Shown: positions 1 to 6,326, numbered from the stretch's first letter. The stretch is 15,698 bases of DNA from Clostridia bacterium (GCA_900754755.1 CAAEEC010000408.1:1-15698), one strand, 5' to 3'. Numbers and translations are program-made. The notes: a model not told the origin generated them from the sequence alone.

Positions 1-51
1 AATCCCAAATTTCGCAAAACCGCGCCGCTACCAGCAAAGCCGCCCCAAAAA

Positions 52-810
52 TCACGCGTCCGCCAGAACCAGGGAAACCGGGCAGTGGTCAGAACCCAAA
101 ATATCCGAGTGGATGGCCGCTTCCCGCGCGCGGGGCATCAAGCGGTTGGAAACCACAAAATAGTCGATGCGCCACCCCGCGTTGTTCTTGCGCGCGGAGA
201 ACATATAGCTCCACCAGCTATACGCGCCCGTGAGATCCGGATAAAAATGCCGGAAACTGTCCGTGAACCCGCGCGCGAGCAGGGCGGAAAACTTTTCGCG
301 CTCCTGGTCGGTAAAACCCGCGTTCATGTGGTTGGTGGCGGGGTTTTTGAGGTCGATTTCCCGGTGCGCCACATTGAGATCGCCGCAGAGCACGGCGGGC
401 TTTTGCGCGTCCAACCGGGCCAAATAGTCCTGGAAATCGTCTTCCCAGCGCATGCGGTAGTCCAGCCGCTTGAGTTCCCGCTGGGAATTGGGCGTGTAGC
501 AATTCACCAGATAGAAATCCGGGAATTCCAGGGTGATCACGCGGCCCTCGTGGTCGTGCTCCTCGATGCCAATGCCCAGCGATACCGCAAGCGGCTTGGC
601 GCGCGTGAGCACCGCGGTGCCGGAATAGCCTTTTTTCTCCGCGCTGTTGAAGACCATTTCGTAGCCCTCTAGCGGAATGTCCGCCTGGTGCGGCTCCATC
701 TTGGTCTCCTGCAGGCAGATCACGTCCGCGTCCAGCGCGCGCATGGAATCGGCAAAGCCCTTTTGCAGGCAGGAGCGCAGACCGTTCACGTTCCAGGATA
801 CCAGCTTCAT
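52..810 (-). CDS. exoA: Exodeoxyribonuclease III (AP endonuclease, ExoIII/EEP family)
   Basis: This 252-residue protein has the full length of the ExoIII family. Such enzymes cut DNA 5' to abasic sites and act as 3' exonucleases in base excision repair, using Mg2+. The expected active-site motifs are present: WNVNG at 6-10 (Asn7), LQETK at 33-37 (Glu35), Tyr105, GDLN at 143-146 (Asp144 and Asn146) and GSDHCP at 239-244 (Asp241 and His242). The reading frame is open further upstream, but MKLVSWNVNG is the canonical N-terminus. Its ATG overlaps the TGA of the acyl-CoA synthetase gene by four bases (807-810), so the two are probably translationally coupled. An AAGGAAG ribosome-binding site lies at 821-827. 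It is the last gene of the regulator, synthetase and exonuclease operon. The 51 bases after its stop hold no clear terminator. Confidence 0.95.
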   Translation of the reverse strand: MKLVSWNVNGLRSCLQKGFADSMRALDADVICLQETKMEPHQADIPLEGYEMVFNSAEKKGYSGTAVLTRAKPLAVSLGIGIEEHDHEGRVITLEFPDFYLVNCYTPNSQRELKRLDYRMRWEDDFQDYLARLDAQKPAVLCGDLNVAHREIDLKNPATNHMNAGFTDQEREKFSALLARGFTDSFRHFYPDLTGAYSWWSYMFSARKNNAGWRIDYFVVSNRLMPRAREAAIHSDILGSDHCPVSLVLADA

Positions 811-2456
811 TTCGCTTCGTCTTCCTTTCGCAGCTTGGCGCGCTGAATTTTGCCGGAAACCGTCTTGGGCAGTTCCTCCACAAATTCCAGAATGCGGGGG
901 TACTTGTACGGCGCGGTGACCTGCTTCACGTGCCGCTGCAATTCCTTGCGCAGCTCGTCCGAAGGCTCGTAGCCCTTGGCCAGCACCACCGTGGCCTTCA
1001 CCACCTGGCCACGGTCCGGATCCGGCACGCCCGTGATCGCGCATTCCACCACCGCCGGGTGGCTGATCAGCGCGCTTTCCACCTCGAAGGGGCCGATACG
1101 GTAGCCGGAAGACTTGATCACATCGTCCGCCCGGCCAATGAACCAATAGTAGCCCTCTTCATCGCACCAGGCCATGTCGCCCGTGCGGTAAACGCCGCCG
1201 GCGAACGCTTCCCGCGTGCGCTCCTCATCCTTATAATAGCCCACGAACAGTCCCGCCGGCCGGCGCTGAGAAATGTCCACGCAGATTTCGCCCTCTTCGC
1301 CGGGTTCCACATCGCGGCCTTCGGTGTCGAGCAAGCGGATGTGATAGTGCGGCGAAGGCTTGCCAATGGAGCCGGGCTTGGGCGCCATCCACTTGGGCGT
1401 GAGCGCCAGCGGAGAATTCTCCGTTTGCCCAAAGGCTTCGCGCAGCTCCACGCCCGTGAATTCCTTGAAACGGTAGAACACTTCCGGATTGAGCGGCTCG
1501 CCCGCCACCGTGCCCCACTTGAGCGCGGATAGGTCGTAGGAAGCCATGTCTTCCTTAATCATATAGCGGTAAATCGTGGGCGGCGCGCAGAACGAGGTGA
1601 CGTGGTATTTTGCCAGCATGGCGAGCAAATTGTTCGCGTGGAAGCGGTCAAAATCGTACACAAAAAGCGTCGCCCCGCACAGCCACTGGCCATAGAACTT
1701 GCCCCAGCCGCACTTCGCCCAGCCGCTATCCGCCGTGGTAAGGTGGATGGAGTTTTCATCCAAATTGTGCCAGAAGCGCCCGGTGACGATGTGCCCCAGC
1801 GGATAGGTGAAGCTATGCGCCACCATCTTGGGCATGCCCGTGGTGCCCGAGGTGAAGTACATCAGCATGATGTCGTCGTTCGTGTTGGGCCGTGCGGACA
1901 AAGCGGGCGCGTCGCTCGCTTCCTCCATCAGGCGGGAAAAATCCAGGAAACCCTCGCGCGCCCCGCCCAGGCAGGCCGCGGGCACGCCGCACTCCTGCGC
2001 GGCGGCAAGCGTGTGCTCGCACACTTCGTCCTCACCCACGCAGATCACCAGCTTCGCTTCGGAAGCGGAGATGCGGTAAGCAATGTCCTTCTTTTGCAAC
2101 TGCGCGGTGGCCGGAATCTGGATGCAGCCCAGCTTCATCAAGCCCAGCGCGATCGCCCAGTATTCCCAGCGGCGCTTGAGCAGCAGGATCACCACATCGC
2201 CCTTTTTCAGCCCCAGCGCCTGGAGCGCGTTCGCGGCCTGGTTGGAAAGGCGGCCGAAATCGCCAAAGGTGAAGATGCGCTCTTCCTGCGCGTCGTTCGT
2301 CCAGATCATGGCGCGCTGGCCGGGGGCCAGGCGCGCGTACTCGTCCATCACATCGTAGGCGAAATTGAAGTTTTCCGGCACCGTATAATCGTAATTGGCG
2401 AGGAAATCCTCCAGGGAATCATAATCCAAGCGGGTAAACCGATCTAACAATTGCAT
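807..2456 (-). CDS. AMP-forming acyl-CoA synthetase (medium-chain acyl/acetyl-CoA synthetase-like)
   Basis: This 549-residue protein belongs to the ANL superfamily, which activates a carboxylate with ATP to an acyl-adenylate and transfers it to CoA. All core motifs are visible: the P-loop TSGTTGMPK at 202-210, FGQTE at 342-346, YRTGD at 423-427, the hinge region GRADDVIKSSGYRIGP at 441-456, and the C-terminal catalytic lysine Lys536 in KTVSGKIQR. There is no signal peptide, so it is cytoplasmic. The overall pattern resembles medium-chain (ACSM-like) synthetases more than acetyl-CoA synthetase, but the acyl substrate cannot be read from sequence. The start ATG follows a GAGGGAG ribosome-binding site. 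The gene starts 19 bases after the XRE-cupin regulator ends, and that regulator probably controls it. Its stop overlaps the exoA start. Confidence 0.93.
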   Translation of the reverse strand: MQLLDRFTRLDYDSLEDFLANYDYTVPENFNFAYDVMDEYARLAPGQRAMIWTNDAQEERIFTFGDFGRLSNQAANALQALGLKKGDVVILLLKRRWEYWAIALGLMKLGCIQIPATAQLQKKDIAYRISASEAKLVICVGEDEVCEHTLAAAQECGVPAACLGGAREGFLDFSRLMEEASDAPALSARPNTNDDIMLMYFTSGTTGMPKMVAHSFTYPLGHIVTGRFWHNLDENSIHLTTADSGWAKCGWGKFYGQWLCGATLFVYDFDRFHANNLLAMLAKYHVTSFCAPPTIYRYMIKEDMASYDLSALKWGTVAGEPLNPEVFYRFKEFTGVELREAFGQTENSPLALTPKWMAPKPGSIGKPSPHYHIRLLDTEGRDVEPGEEGEICVDISQRRPAGLFVGYYKDEERTREAFAGGVYRTGDMAWCDEEGYYWFIGRADDVIKSSGYRIGPFEVESALISHPAVVECAITGVPDPDRGQVVKATVVLAKGYEPSDELRKELQRHVKQVTAPYKYPRILEFVEELPKTVSGKIQRAKLRKEDEAK

Positions 2457-2475
2457 GTAAGCTCCCTCTTCTTTA

Positions 2476-3030
2476 TCACGGAATCACAATCGCAAGGAAC
2501 CTGCACGCTTCGCCGCCAATGGCCTGCATGGCGTGGGGATGGATCGAATCGTAATATGCCGAATCGCCCGGGAGCAATTCCATGGTCTGGTTGCCCACCT
2601 TCAGGCGCAATTTTCCTTCCAGCACATAATCGAACTCGTGCCCGGAATGGCTGTTCGTTTCCATCTTGGCGTTTGCCCCCGGCACAACGGTGACCAGCAG
2701 AGGCTCAACCTTGCGATGATTGAAATTGTATGCAAGATTTTTGTATATATAATGCTCTGCGCGGGTGATATCCACGCCCATATTTTTGCGGGTGAGCGCG
2801 CACACGGAAAGGCGCGGTGCTTCGCCCGTGAGCACAGTGGTCGTGTCCACGCCGAAGAGCGCCGAAAACTTGAGCAGGAAGCTGATGGGAATGTCCACAC
2901 TGCCGCTCTCGTAAGCGCTGTATTCCGCCTCGCTCACGCCGGTTGCCGCGGCAGCCTCCGCAACCGTGTAGTCCGAAATTTCACGCAACGCTTTGAGCCG
3001 GGTAGCAATCTGCATCACCTGATCGGACAT
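2476..3030 (-). CDS. XRE-family transcriptional regulator with C-terminal cupin domain
   Basis: This 184-residue regulator has an N-terminal helix-turn-helix of the XRE type (about residues 7-65, including TVAEAAAATGVSEAEYSAYE) and a C-terminal cupin barrel (about 105-184). Cupin motif 1 is HSGHEFDYVLEGKL with His128, His131 and Glu138-Gly139. Motif 2 is LLPGDSAYYDSIHPHAM with Pro154-Gly155 and His164/His166. Cupin domains in this class usually sense a small ligand or metal. The start follows a strong ribosome-binding site, GGAGGTGAT. It is the first gene of a leftward operon with the acyl-CoA synthetase, a pairing known in clostridial genomes, so regulation of fatty-acid or carboxylate activation is the likely role. 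The ligand is not known. A sigma-A promoter lies upstream. Confidence 0.9.
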   Translation of the reverse strand: MSDQVMQIATRLKALREISDYTVAEAAAATGVSEAEYSAYESGSVDIPISFLLKFSALFGVDTTTVLTGEAPRLSVCALTRKNMGVDITRAEHYIYKNLAYNFNHRKVEPLLVTVVPGANAKMETNSHSGHEFDYVLEGKLRLKVGNQTMELLPGDSAYYDSIHPHAMQAIGGEACRFLAIVIP

Positions 3031-3033
3031 GGT

Positions 3034-3042
3034 ATCACCTCC
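3034..3042 (-). promoter_or_regulatory. Strong Shine-Dalgarno of the XRE-cupin regulator
   Basis: On the minus strand the sequence reads GGAGGTGAT just before the ATG at 3030. It is complementary to the 16S rRNA 3' end over nine bases and is the strongest ribosome-binding site seen in the window. Confidence 0.8.
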
Positions 3043-3061
3043 AAAATATTCACCTAATTAT

Positions 3062-3090
3062 AGTATAAATCCTGCGCGGTAAACGCACAA
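3062..3090 (-). promoter_or_regulatory. Sigma-A promoter of the regulator/acyl-CoA synthetase/exoA operon
   Basis: On the minus strand there is a -35 TTGTGC (3085-3090), a 17-base spacer and a -10 TATACT (3062-3067). A second possible -10, TATAAT, overlaps it at 3057-3062. The leader to the regulator ATG would be about 25 bases, which fits the strong ribosome-binding site. Confidence 0.65.
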
Positions 3091-3152
3091 GGGCACGCGC
3101 CGTTAAGAATTTATGTAGGAATGCGGGGCGAAAAAATTTGGCGGTTTTTTCC

Positions 3153-3165
3153 ATTTGCCGCAAAT
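3153..3165. promoter_or_regulatory. Palindrome 1, candidate operator (ATTTGCCGCAAAT)
   Basis: This is a 13-base palindrome with 6-base arms around one central base. It lies between the divergent regulator and spoIVB genes. It equals the palindrome centred at 3198 except at positions -3 and +3 from the centre, where the change is symmetric (T/A against C/G). That is the pattern expected of a binding site for a dimeric protein. The binding protein is unknown; the adjacent XRE-cupin regulator is one candidate. Confidence 0.45.
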
Positions 3166-3190
3166 CGTTAGATGCGCAAGCAGCCGGAAC

Positions 3191-3205
3191 AATTCGCCGC
3201 GAATT
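3191..3205. promoter_or_regulatory. Palindrome 2, candidate operator (AATTCGCCGCGAATT)
   Basis: This is a perfect palindrome with 7-base arms around one central base, whose core ATTCGCCGCGAAT matches palindrome 1 except for the symmetric +/-3 change. The two centres are 39 bases apart. This copy ends five bases before the -35 of the sigma-F-like spoIVB promoter, so a bound protein could affect spoIVB transcription. Confidence 0.45.
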
Positions 3206-3210
3206 TGCCA

Positions 3211-3239
3211 GCATACCGCGGCGGCGCTTCGGAAAGCTT
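3211..3239 (+). promoter_or_regulatory. Putative sigma-F (forespore) promoter of spoIVB
   Basis: GCATA at 3211-3215, a 15-base spacer and GGAAAGCTT at 3231-3239 fit the Bacillus subtilis sigma-F consensus as I recall it (GCATR, N15, GGHRARHTX). In B. subtilis spoIVB is expressed in the forespore, so the position makes sense. Transcription would start near 3246, giving a leader of about 40 bases. No good sigma-A promoter is evident for this gene. Confidence 0.5.
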
Positions 3240-3286
3240 ATCAAAAGCGGCGCGAGGCGCGCCAGCTCAAGTAAGGGAATGATGGC

Positions 3287-4288
3287 ATGTACAAGCGGCG
3301 ATTTTTTCTTCCACTCCTCCTGATTTTGTCCATTGCGCTGCTGGGGGCGGCGGCGCGGGCAGAAGACGTTTATGTGGTGCCCGGCGGGCAATCCGTGGGC
3401 GTGGCCGTCGCAACCGAGGGATTGGTTGTGATTGGCAATTCCGATTTGGGCAATGTGCCCAGTCCGGCGCGGCTGGCGGGCCTGCGCGCGGGCGACCGGC
3501 TGCTCTCTCTCGATGGCGAAGAAATTACCAGCGCGGAGCATCTGGCCTATTTGCTGGACGGCAAAACGGAGGCGACGCTCACCGTGGCGCGCGACGGCGA
3601 AATTTTCCAGGTAGAAGCGCGGCCCGTGAAGGACGCGCGCGATGGCGTCAATCGCCTGGGCGTGTGGGTGCGCGATAGCGCGGCGGGCGTGGGCACGCTT
3701 TCTTTTTATGATCCGCAAACGCTGCGCTATGGCGCGCTTGGCCACGCCATCACGGATGTGGACACTGGTACCATTCTTTCCGTAGACAGAGGACTTTTAT
3801 ACGGCGCGCAGGTGGTGGACGTGCACCGCGGCGCGAGCGGCGAACCGGGCGAGCTAATCGGTCAGTTCCAGATTTCTGGCGACGCGGCCGGCGTCATCGA
3901 AAAAAACACGCCGTTTGGCGTGTTTGGCGCGCTGGACGAGGGCATGGAAAACGGCCTGTTTGGCGCCATGCCCCTAGCCGAACCCGACGAAGTGAAAACC
4001 GGCTCCGCGCAACTTCTCACCACACTGGATGATGGCGGCGTGCGCGCCTACGATTGCGAAATCACCCGCTGCGCGCGCCAAAGCGAGCCCCAAACGCGCG
4101 GCATGACCATCCGCGTCACGGACGAAGAACTGCTCGAAACCACCGGCGGCATTGCGCAGGGTATGAGCGGCTCGCCCATTTTGCAAGATGGCAAGCTGGT
4201 GGGCGTGGTGACGCATGTGTTCCTGGGCGACCCGCAGCAGGGCTACGCGGTGTACGCCCGCTGGATGTACGACCAGATGGCGGCTTAG
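3287..4288 (+). CDS. spoIVB: SpoIVB-type sporulation signalling peptidase (S55 family, PDZ domain)
   Basis: SpoIVB is a serine peptidase secreted from the forespore. In Bacillus it cleaves SpoIVFA and so triggers pro-sigma-K processing in the mother cell. This 333-residue protein has a signal or anchor segment (charged MYKRR, hydrophobic 6-22), a PDZ domain (about 45-115, with AGLRAGDRLLSLDG) and the S55 peptidase domain (about 125-333). His153 in GHAITD, Asp279 and Ser294 in QGMSGSP form the expected triad; the 15-residue Asp-to-Ser spacing equals that of B. subtilis. The protein is shorter than the roughly 425-residue B. subtilis form, mainly in the N-terminal half. It lies upstream of spo0A, the usual order in sporeformers, but recN is not upstream; an XRE regulator is divergent. 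The ATG has only a weak ribosome-binding site (AAGGGA). Confidence 0.93.
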   Translation: MYKRRFFLPLLLILSIALLGAAARAEDVYVVPGGQSVGVAVATEGLVVIGNSDLGNVPSPARLAGLRAGDRLLSLDGEEITSAEHLAYLLDGKTEATLTVARDGEIFQVEARPVKDARDGVNRLGVWVRDSAAGVGTLSFYDPQTLRYGALGHAITDVDTGTILSVDRGLLYGAQVVDVHRGASGEPGELIGQFQISGDAAGVIEKNTPFGVFGALDEGMENGLFGAMPLAEPDEVKTGSAQLLTTLDDGGVRAYDCEITRCARQSEPQTRGMTIRVTDEELLETTGGIAQGMSGSPILQDGKLVGVVTHVFLGDPQQGYAVYARWMYDQMAA

Positions 4289-4305
4289 CGCGTTTTCCGG
4301 GGCTA

Positions 4306-4338
4306 CCCAAATTGGCCTGAAACGCAGGCCAATTTGGG
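4306..4338. terminator. Perfect 14-bp hairpin between spoIVB and spo0A
   Basis: The arms at 4306-4319 and 4325-4338 are perfectly complementary over 14 bases, with a 5-base AAACG loop. It starts 18 bases after the spoIVB stop. No T-run follows on either strand, so it is not a textbook intrinsic terminator. It may terminate weakly, protect the spoIVB mRNA 3' end, or insulate spo0A from read-through. Confidence 0.6.
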
Positions 4339-4380
4339 CATAAGTCCACAAAAACCATCAGTATTAAATCCCGTGGTTTT

Positions 4381-4407
4381 GAAGGATTTTCCTTTGCCCT
4401 GTCGAAT
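4381..4407 (+). promoter_or_regulatory. Putative sigma-H promoter of spo0A with embedded Spo0A box
   Basis: GAAGGATTT (4381-4389), an 11-base spacer and GTCGAAT (4401-4407) match the B. subtilis sigma-H consensus as I recall it (RnAGGAwww, N11-12, RnnGAAT). In B. subtilis the sporulation promoter of spo0A is sigma-H dependent. The 7-mer TGTCGAA at 4400-4406 is also a Spo0A-box core and overlaps the -10, consistent with autoregulation. Transcription would start near 4414, close to the ribosome-binding site at 4423. Confidence 0.65.
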
Positions 4408-4422
4408 TGTTTTTTTCGGTAG

Positions 4423-4429
4423 AGGAGGG
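4423..4429 (+). promoter_or_regulatory. Ribosome-binding site that fixes the spo0A start
   Basis: AGGAGGG lies seven bases before the ATG at 4437. It rules out an in-frame TTG at 4407, which has no such site and falls inside the sigma-H-like -10 element. Confidence 0.85.
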
Positions 4430-4436
4430 CGGTGCC

Positions 4437-5123
4437 ATGCGTACGCTCAAAACAGCAGTCTGTATGGAATGCGACGCGGAAGCGCTGCTAGGTAAGCTGG
4501 GCGTGCGCACGCTTGCAGTGTGCCAAACCTTCAAAGACCTTATAACGCTGCTGGGCTACCGACCAGATGTGATTGTGGCGGCAGGGCCGGCTGATCTGGC
4601 AGATCGCATCCGCGCGCGGGAACTGGCGACGTATCCGGCGGTGATCTTCACCCAAGCGCAGCCGGAGGGCAGGCTCAATTGCCTGCACGCCAGCCTTTCG
4701 CCCGAGAGCTTGGGACAGGCGCTTTGGGATTTGCGGCTGGGTCAGCAGCGCGCGCCGGATGGCGCAAGGGAAGCGGCCCTGGATTTGCTCACGCAACTGG
4801 GCGTGGCGGAGGGCTTAGGACGCGATATGCTGCTGGAGGCGATTTTGTTTGCCTATCTGAACCGCAAATTGCTGGAAGATATGATGGGCGGCCTGTACGC
4901 GCTGGTGGGCGAGCGGTTTCAAGCCACGGCGGTGTACGCAAAGCAGCGCATATACCGCGCGATTGAGCGCGCATGGACTCGGGGCAACGTGCAGGCGCAA
5001 TATGATTTGTTCCTCAACACCATCGACGACAGGCGCGCGAAGCCGACCAATACGGAAATGATCGCGCTGATTGCGGATATACTACGCTTGGAGGGATATG
5101 AATGGCGAACATCCAACGGGTAG
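4437..5123 (+). CDS. spo0A: Spo0A-type sporulation regulator with degenerate receiver domain
   Basis: This 228-residue protein has two parts. Residues about 109-222 match the Spo0A effector domain, with FQATAVYAKQRIYRAIERAW, TRGN and AKPTNTEMIALIADILRLE, the last being the family signature. Residues 1-102 occupy the receiver position, but the domain is short and degenerate. Where Spo0A has PDVLVLD with the phosphorylated Asp, this has PDVIVAA (43-49), so the acceptor is alanine. The N-terminal acidic pair is reduced to ECD (11-13), and the conserved KPF lysine is replaced near HASLSPE (84-90). The recognition helix also differs strongly from B. subtilis. Spo0A normally activates or represses sporulation genes once phosphorylated; this one probably cannot be phosphorylated at the usual site. 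The position after spoIVB and the sigma-H-like promoter support orthology. Its end overlaps deoB by 22 bases. Confidence 0.88.
   Translation: MRTLKTAVCMECDAEALLGKLGVRTLAVCQTFKDLITLLGYRPDVIVAAGPADLADRIRARELATYPAVIFTQAQPEGRLNCLHASLSPESLGQALWDLRLGQQRAPDGAREAALDLLTQLGVAEGLGRDMLLEAILFAYLNRKLLEDMMGGLYALVGERFQATAVYAKQRIYRAIERAWTRGNVQAQYDLFLNTIDDRRAKPTNTEMIALIADILRLEGYEWRTSNG
5090..5095 (+). promoter_or_regulatory. deoB ribosome-binding site inside spo0A
   Basis: GGAGGG lies six bases before the deoB ATG at 5102 and within the last codons of spo0A. It selects the start that overlaps spo0A. Confidence 0.8.
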
Positions 5124-6274
5124 CGTTGATTGTGCTCGACGCCGTGGGCGCGGGCGCACAGGCGGATTCTGAAAAATATGGGGATGCGGGCGCGAATACG
5201 CTTAAACACGTGGTAGAAACATGCCGCCCTTCTATCCCGAATCTGGAGGAATTGGGGTTGCTGGCCACCATCGGGCAGGTGGATGAGGAAGAACCTCCCA
5301 TTGGCAATTATGGCGTTATGCGTGCCAAGGCCGCGGGGAAGGACACCATCACCGGCCACTGGGAAATCGCAGGGCTCACGCTGAAAGAGCCGTTCCCCAC
5401 GTTCCCGAACGGCTTCCCCGCCGAATTGATCGAGGAATTCGAGCGGGAAAGCGGCATGCAGGTGATCGGCAACAAGGCGGCTTCCGGCACGGAAATCATC
5501 GAGGAACTGGGCCCGGAGCATTTGATGACCGGCAAACTGATCGTTTACACATCGGCGGATAGCGTGTTCCAGATCGCCGCGCACGAGGCCATTGTGCCGC
5601 CCATGGAACTGTGGCACATTTGCCGCATTGCCCGCCGCGTTTGCAAGGGCAAATATGGCGTGGCTCGCGTGATCGCGCGCCCGTTCATCGGCACGCCGGG
5701 CGCGTTTGAGCGCACGGCCAACCGCCGCGATTTTTCCGTGGATCCGCTGGGCACCACGCTGCTGGACGCGCTCTATGGCGAGGGCTATGATGTGTATGGC
5801 GTGGGCAAAATTGAGGATATCTTCAACCACCGCGGCATCACGGCCTCCAACCACGCCTCTGGCAACGAGGAATGCACAAACGCCGTGATCGAAGCGCTGA
5901 AAAAGCCGCACTGGAAGGGCCTGCTGTTCGCCAACCTGGTGGATACGGATATGCTCTATGGGCACCGGAACGATCCCGAGGGCTTTGCCCGCTGCCTGGA
6001 AGCGTTCGATCAGCGCCTGCCGGAAATCCTGCGCCTGCTCGGTGAGCGCGGCATGTTGATCATCACCGCGGATCACGGCTGCGATCCCACCACCCCTGGC
6101 ACGGATCACACGCGCGAAAGTGTGCCGGTTCTGGTGTGGGGCCTGGGCTTGCAGGAAGGCGTGAATCTTGGTGTGCGCGCCACGTTCGCGGATGTTTCGG
6201 CCACCATTTTGGAGGCGCTGGGCGCCAAGGCCCGGCTGGATGGCGAATCCTTCTATTCGCAAATCCGCCTGTAA
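5102..6274 (+). CDS. deoB: Phosphopentomutase
   Basis: DeoB interconverts ribose (or deoxyribose) 1-phosphate and 5-phosphate, linking nucleoside breakdown to the pentose phosphate pathway. The 390-residue length is standard. Conserved residues of this alkaline-phosphatase-superfamily enzyme are present: metal ligand Asp13 in VLDAVGAG, the phosphorylated threonine Thr84 in ITGHWE, Asp153, Asp283 and His288 in DTDMLYGHRND, Asp324-His325 in TADHGCD, and His336 in GTDHTRE. Spacing between the later ligands agrees with the Bacillus cereus enzyme. The cap domain lies roughly between residues 95 and 215. It starts inside spo0A with a 22-base overlap and has its own GGAGGG site, so it is co-transcribed with spo0A and probably translationally coupled. 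A hairpin follows 23 bases after the stop. Confidence 0.96.
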   Translation: MANIQRVALIVLDAVGAGAQADSEKYGDAGANTLKHVVETCRPSIPNLEELGLLATIGQVDEEEPPIGNYGVMRAKAAGKDTITGHWEIAGLTLKEPFPTFPNGFPAELIEEFERESGMQVIGNKAASGTEIIEELGPEHLMTGKLIVYTSADSVFQIAAHEAIVPPMELWHICRIARRVCKGKYGVARVIARPFIGTPGAFERTANRRDFSVDPLGTTLLDALYGEGYDVYGVGKIEDIFNHRGITASNHASGNEECTNAVIEALKKPHWKGLLFANLVDTDMLYGHRNDPEGFARCLEAFDQRLPEILRLLGERGMLIITADHGCDPTTPGTDHTRESVPVLVWGLGLQEGVNLGVRATFADVSATILEALGAKARLDGESFYSQIRL

Positions 6275-6297
6275 AATTCGTTTATTACGCATGATGC

Positions 6298-6326
6298 GCG
6301 CCCCGCAGAGCTTTTCTGTGGGGCGC
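6298..6326 (+). terminator. Hairpin downstream of deoB, probable terminator
   Basis: GCGCCCCGCAGA (6298-6309) pairs with TCTGTGGGGCGC (6315-6326) over 12 bases with one G-U pair and a 5-base loop. The following sequence, AATGTTTAATC, has only a weak T-run. It probably ends the spo0A-deoB transcript. Confidence 0.6.

Noticed and set aside
1..51. Left edge of the window as part of another gene
   Set aside because: No open frame with recognisable content and no clear hairpin is seen in these bases after the exoA stop.
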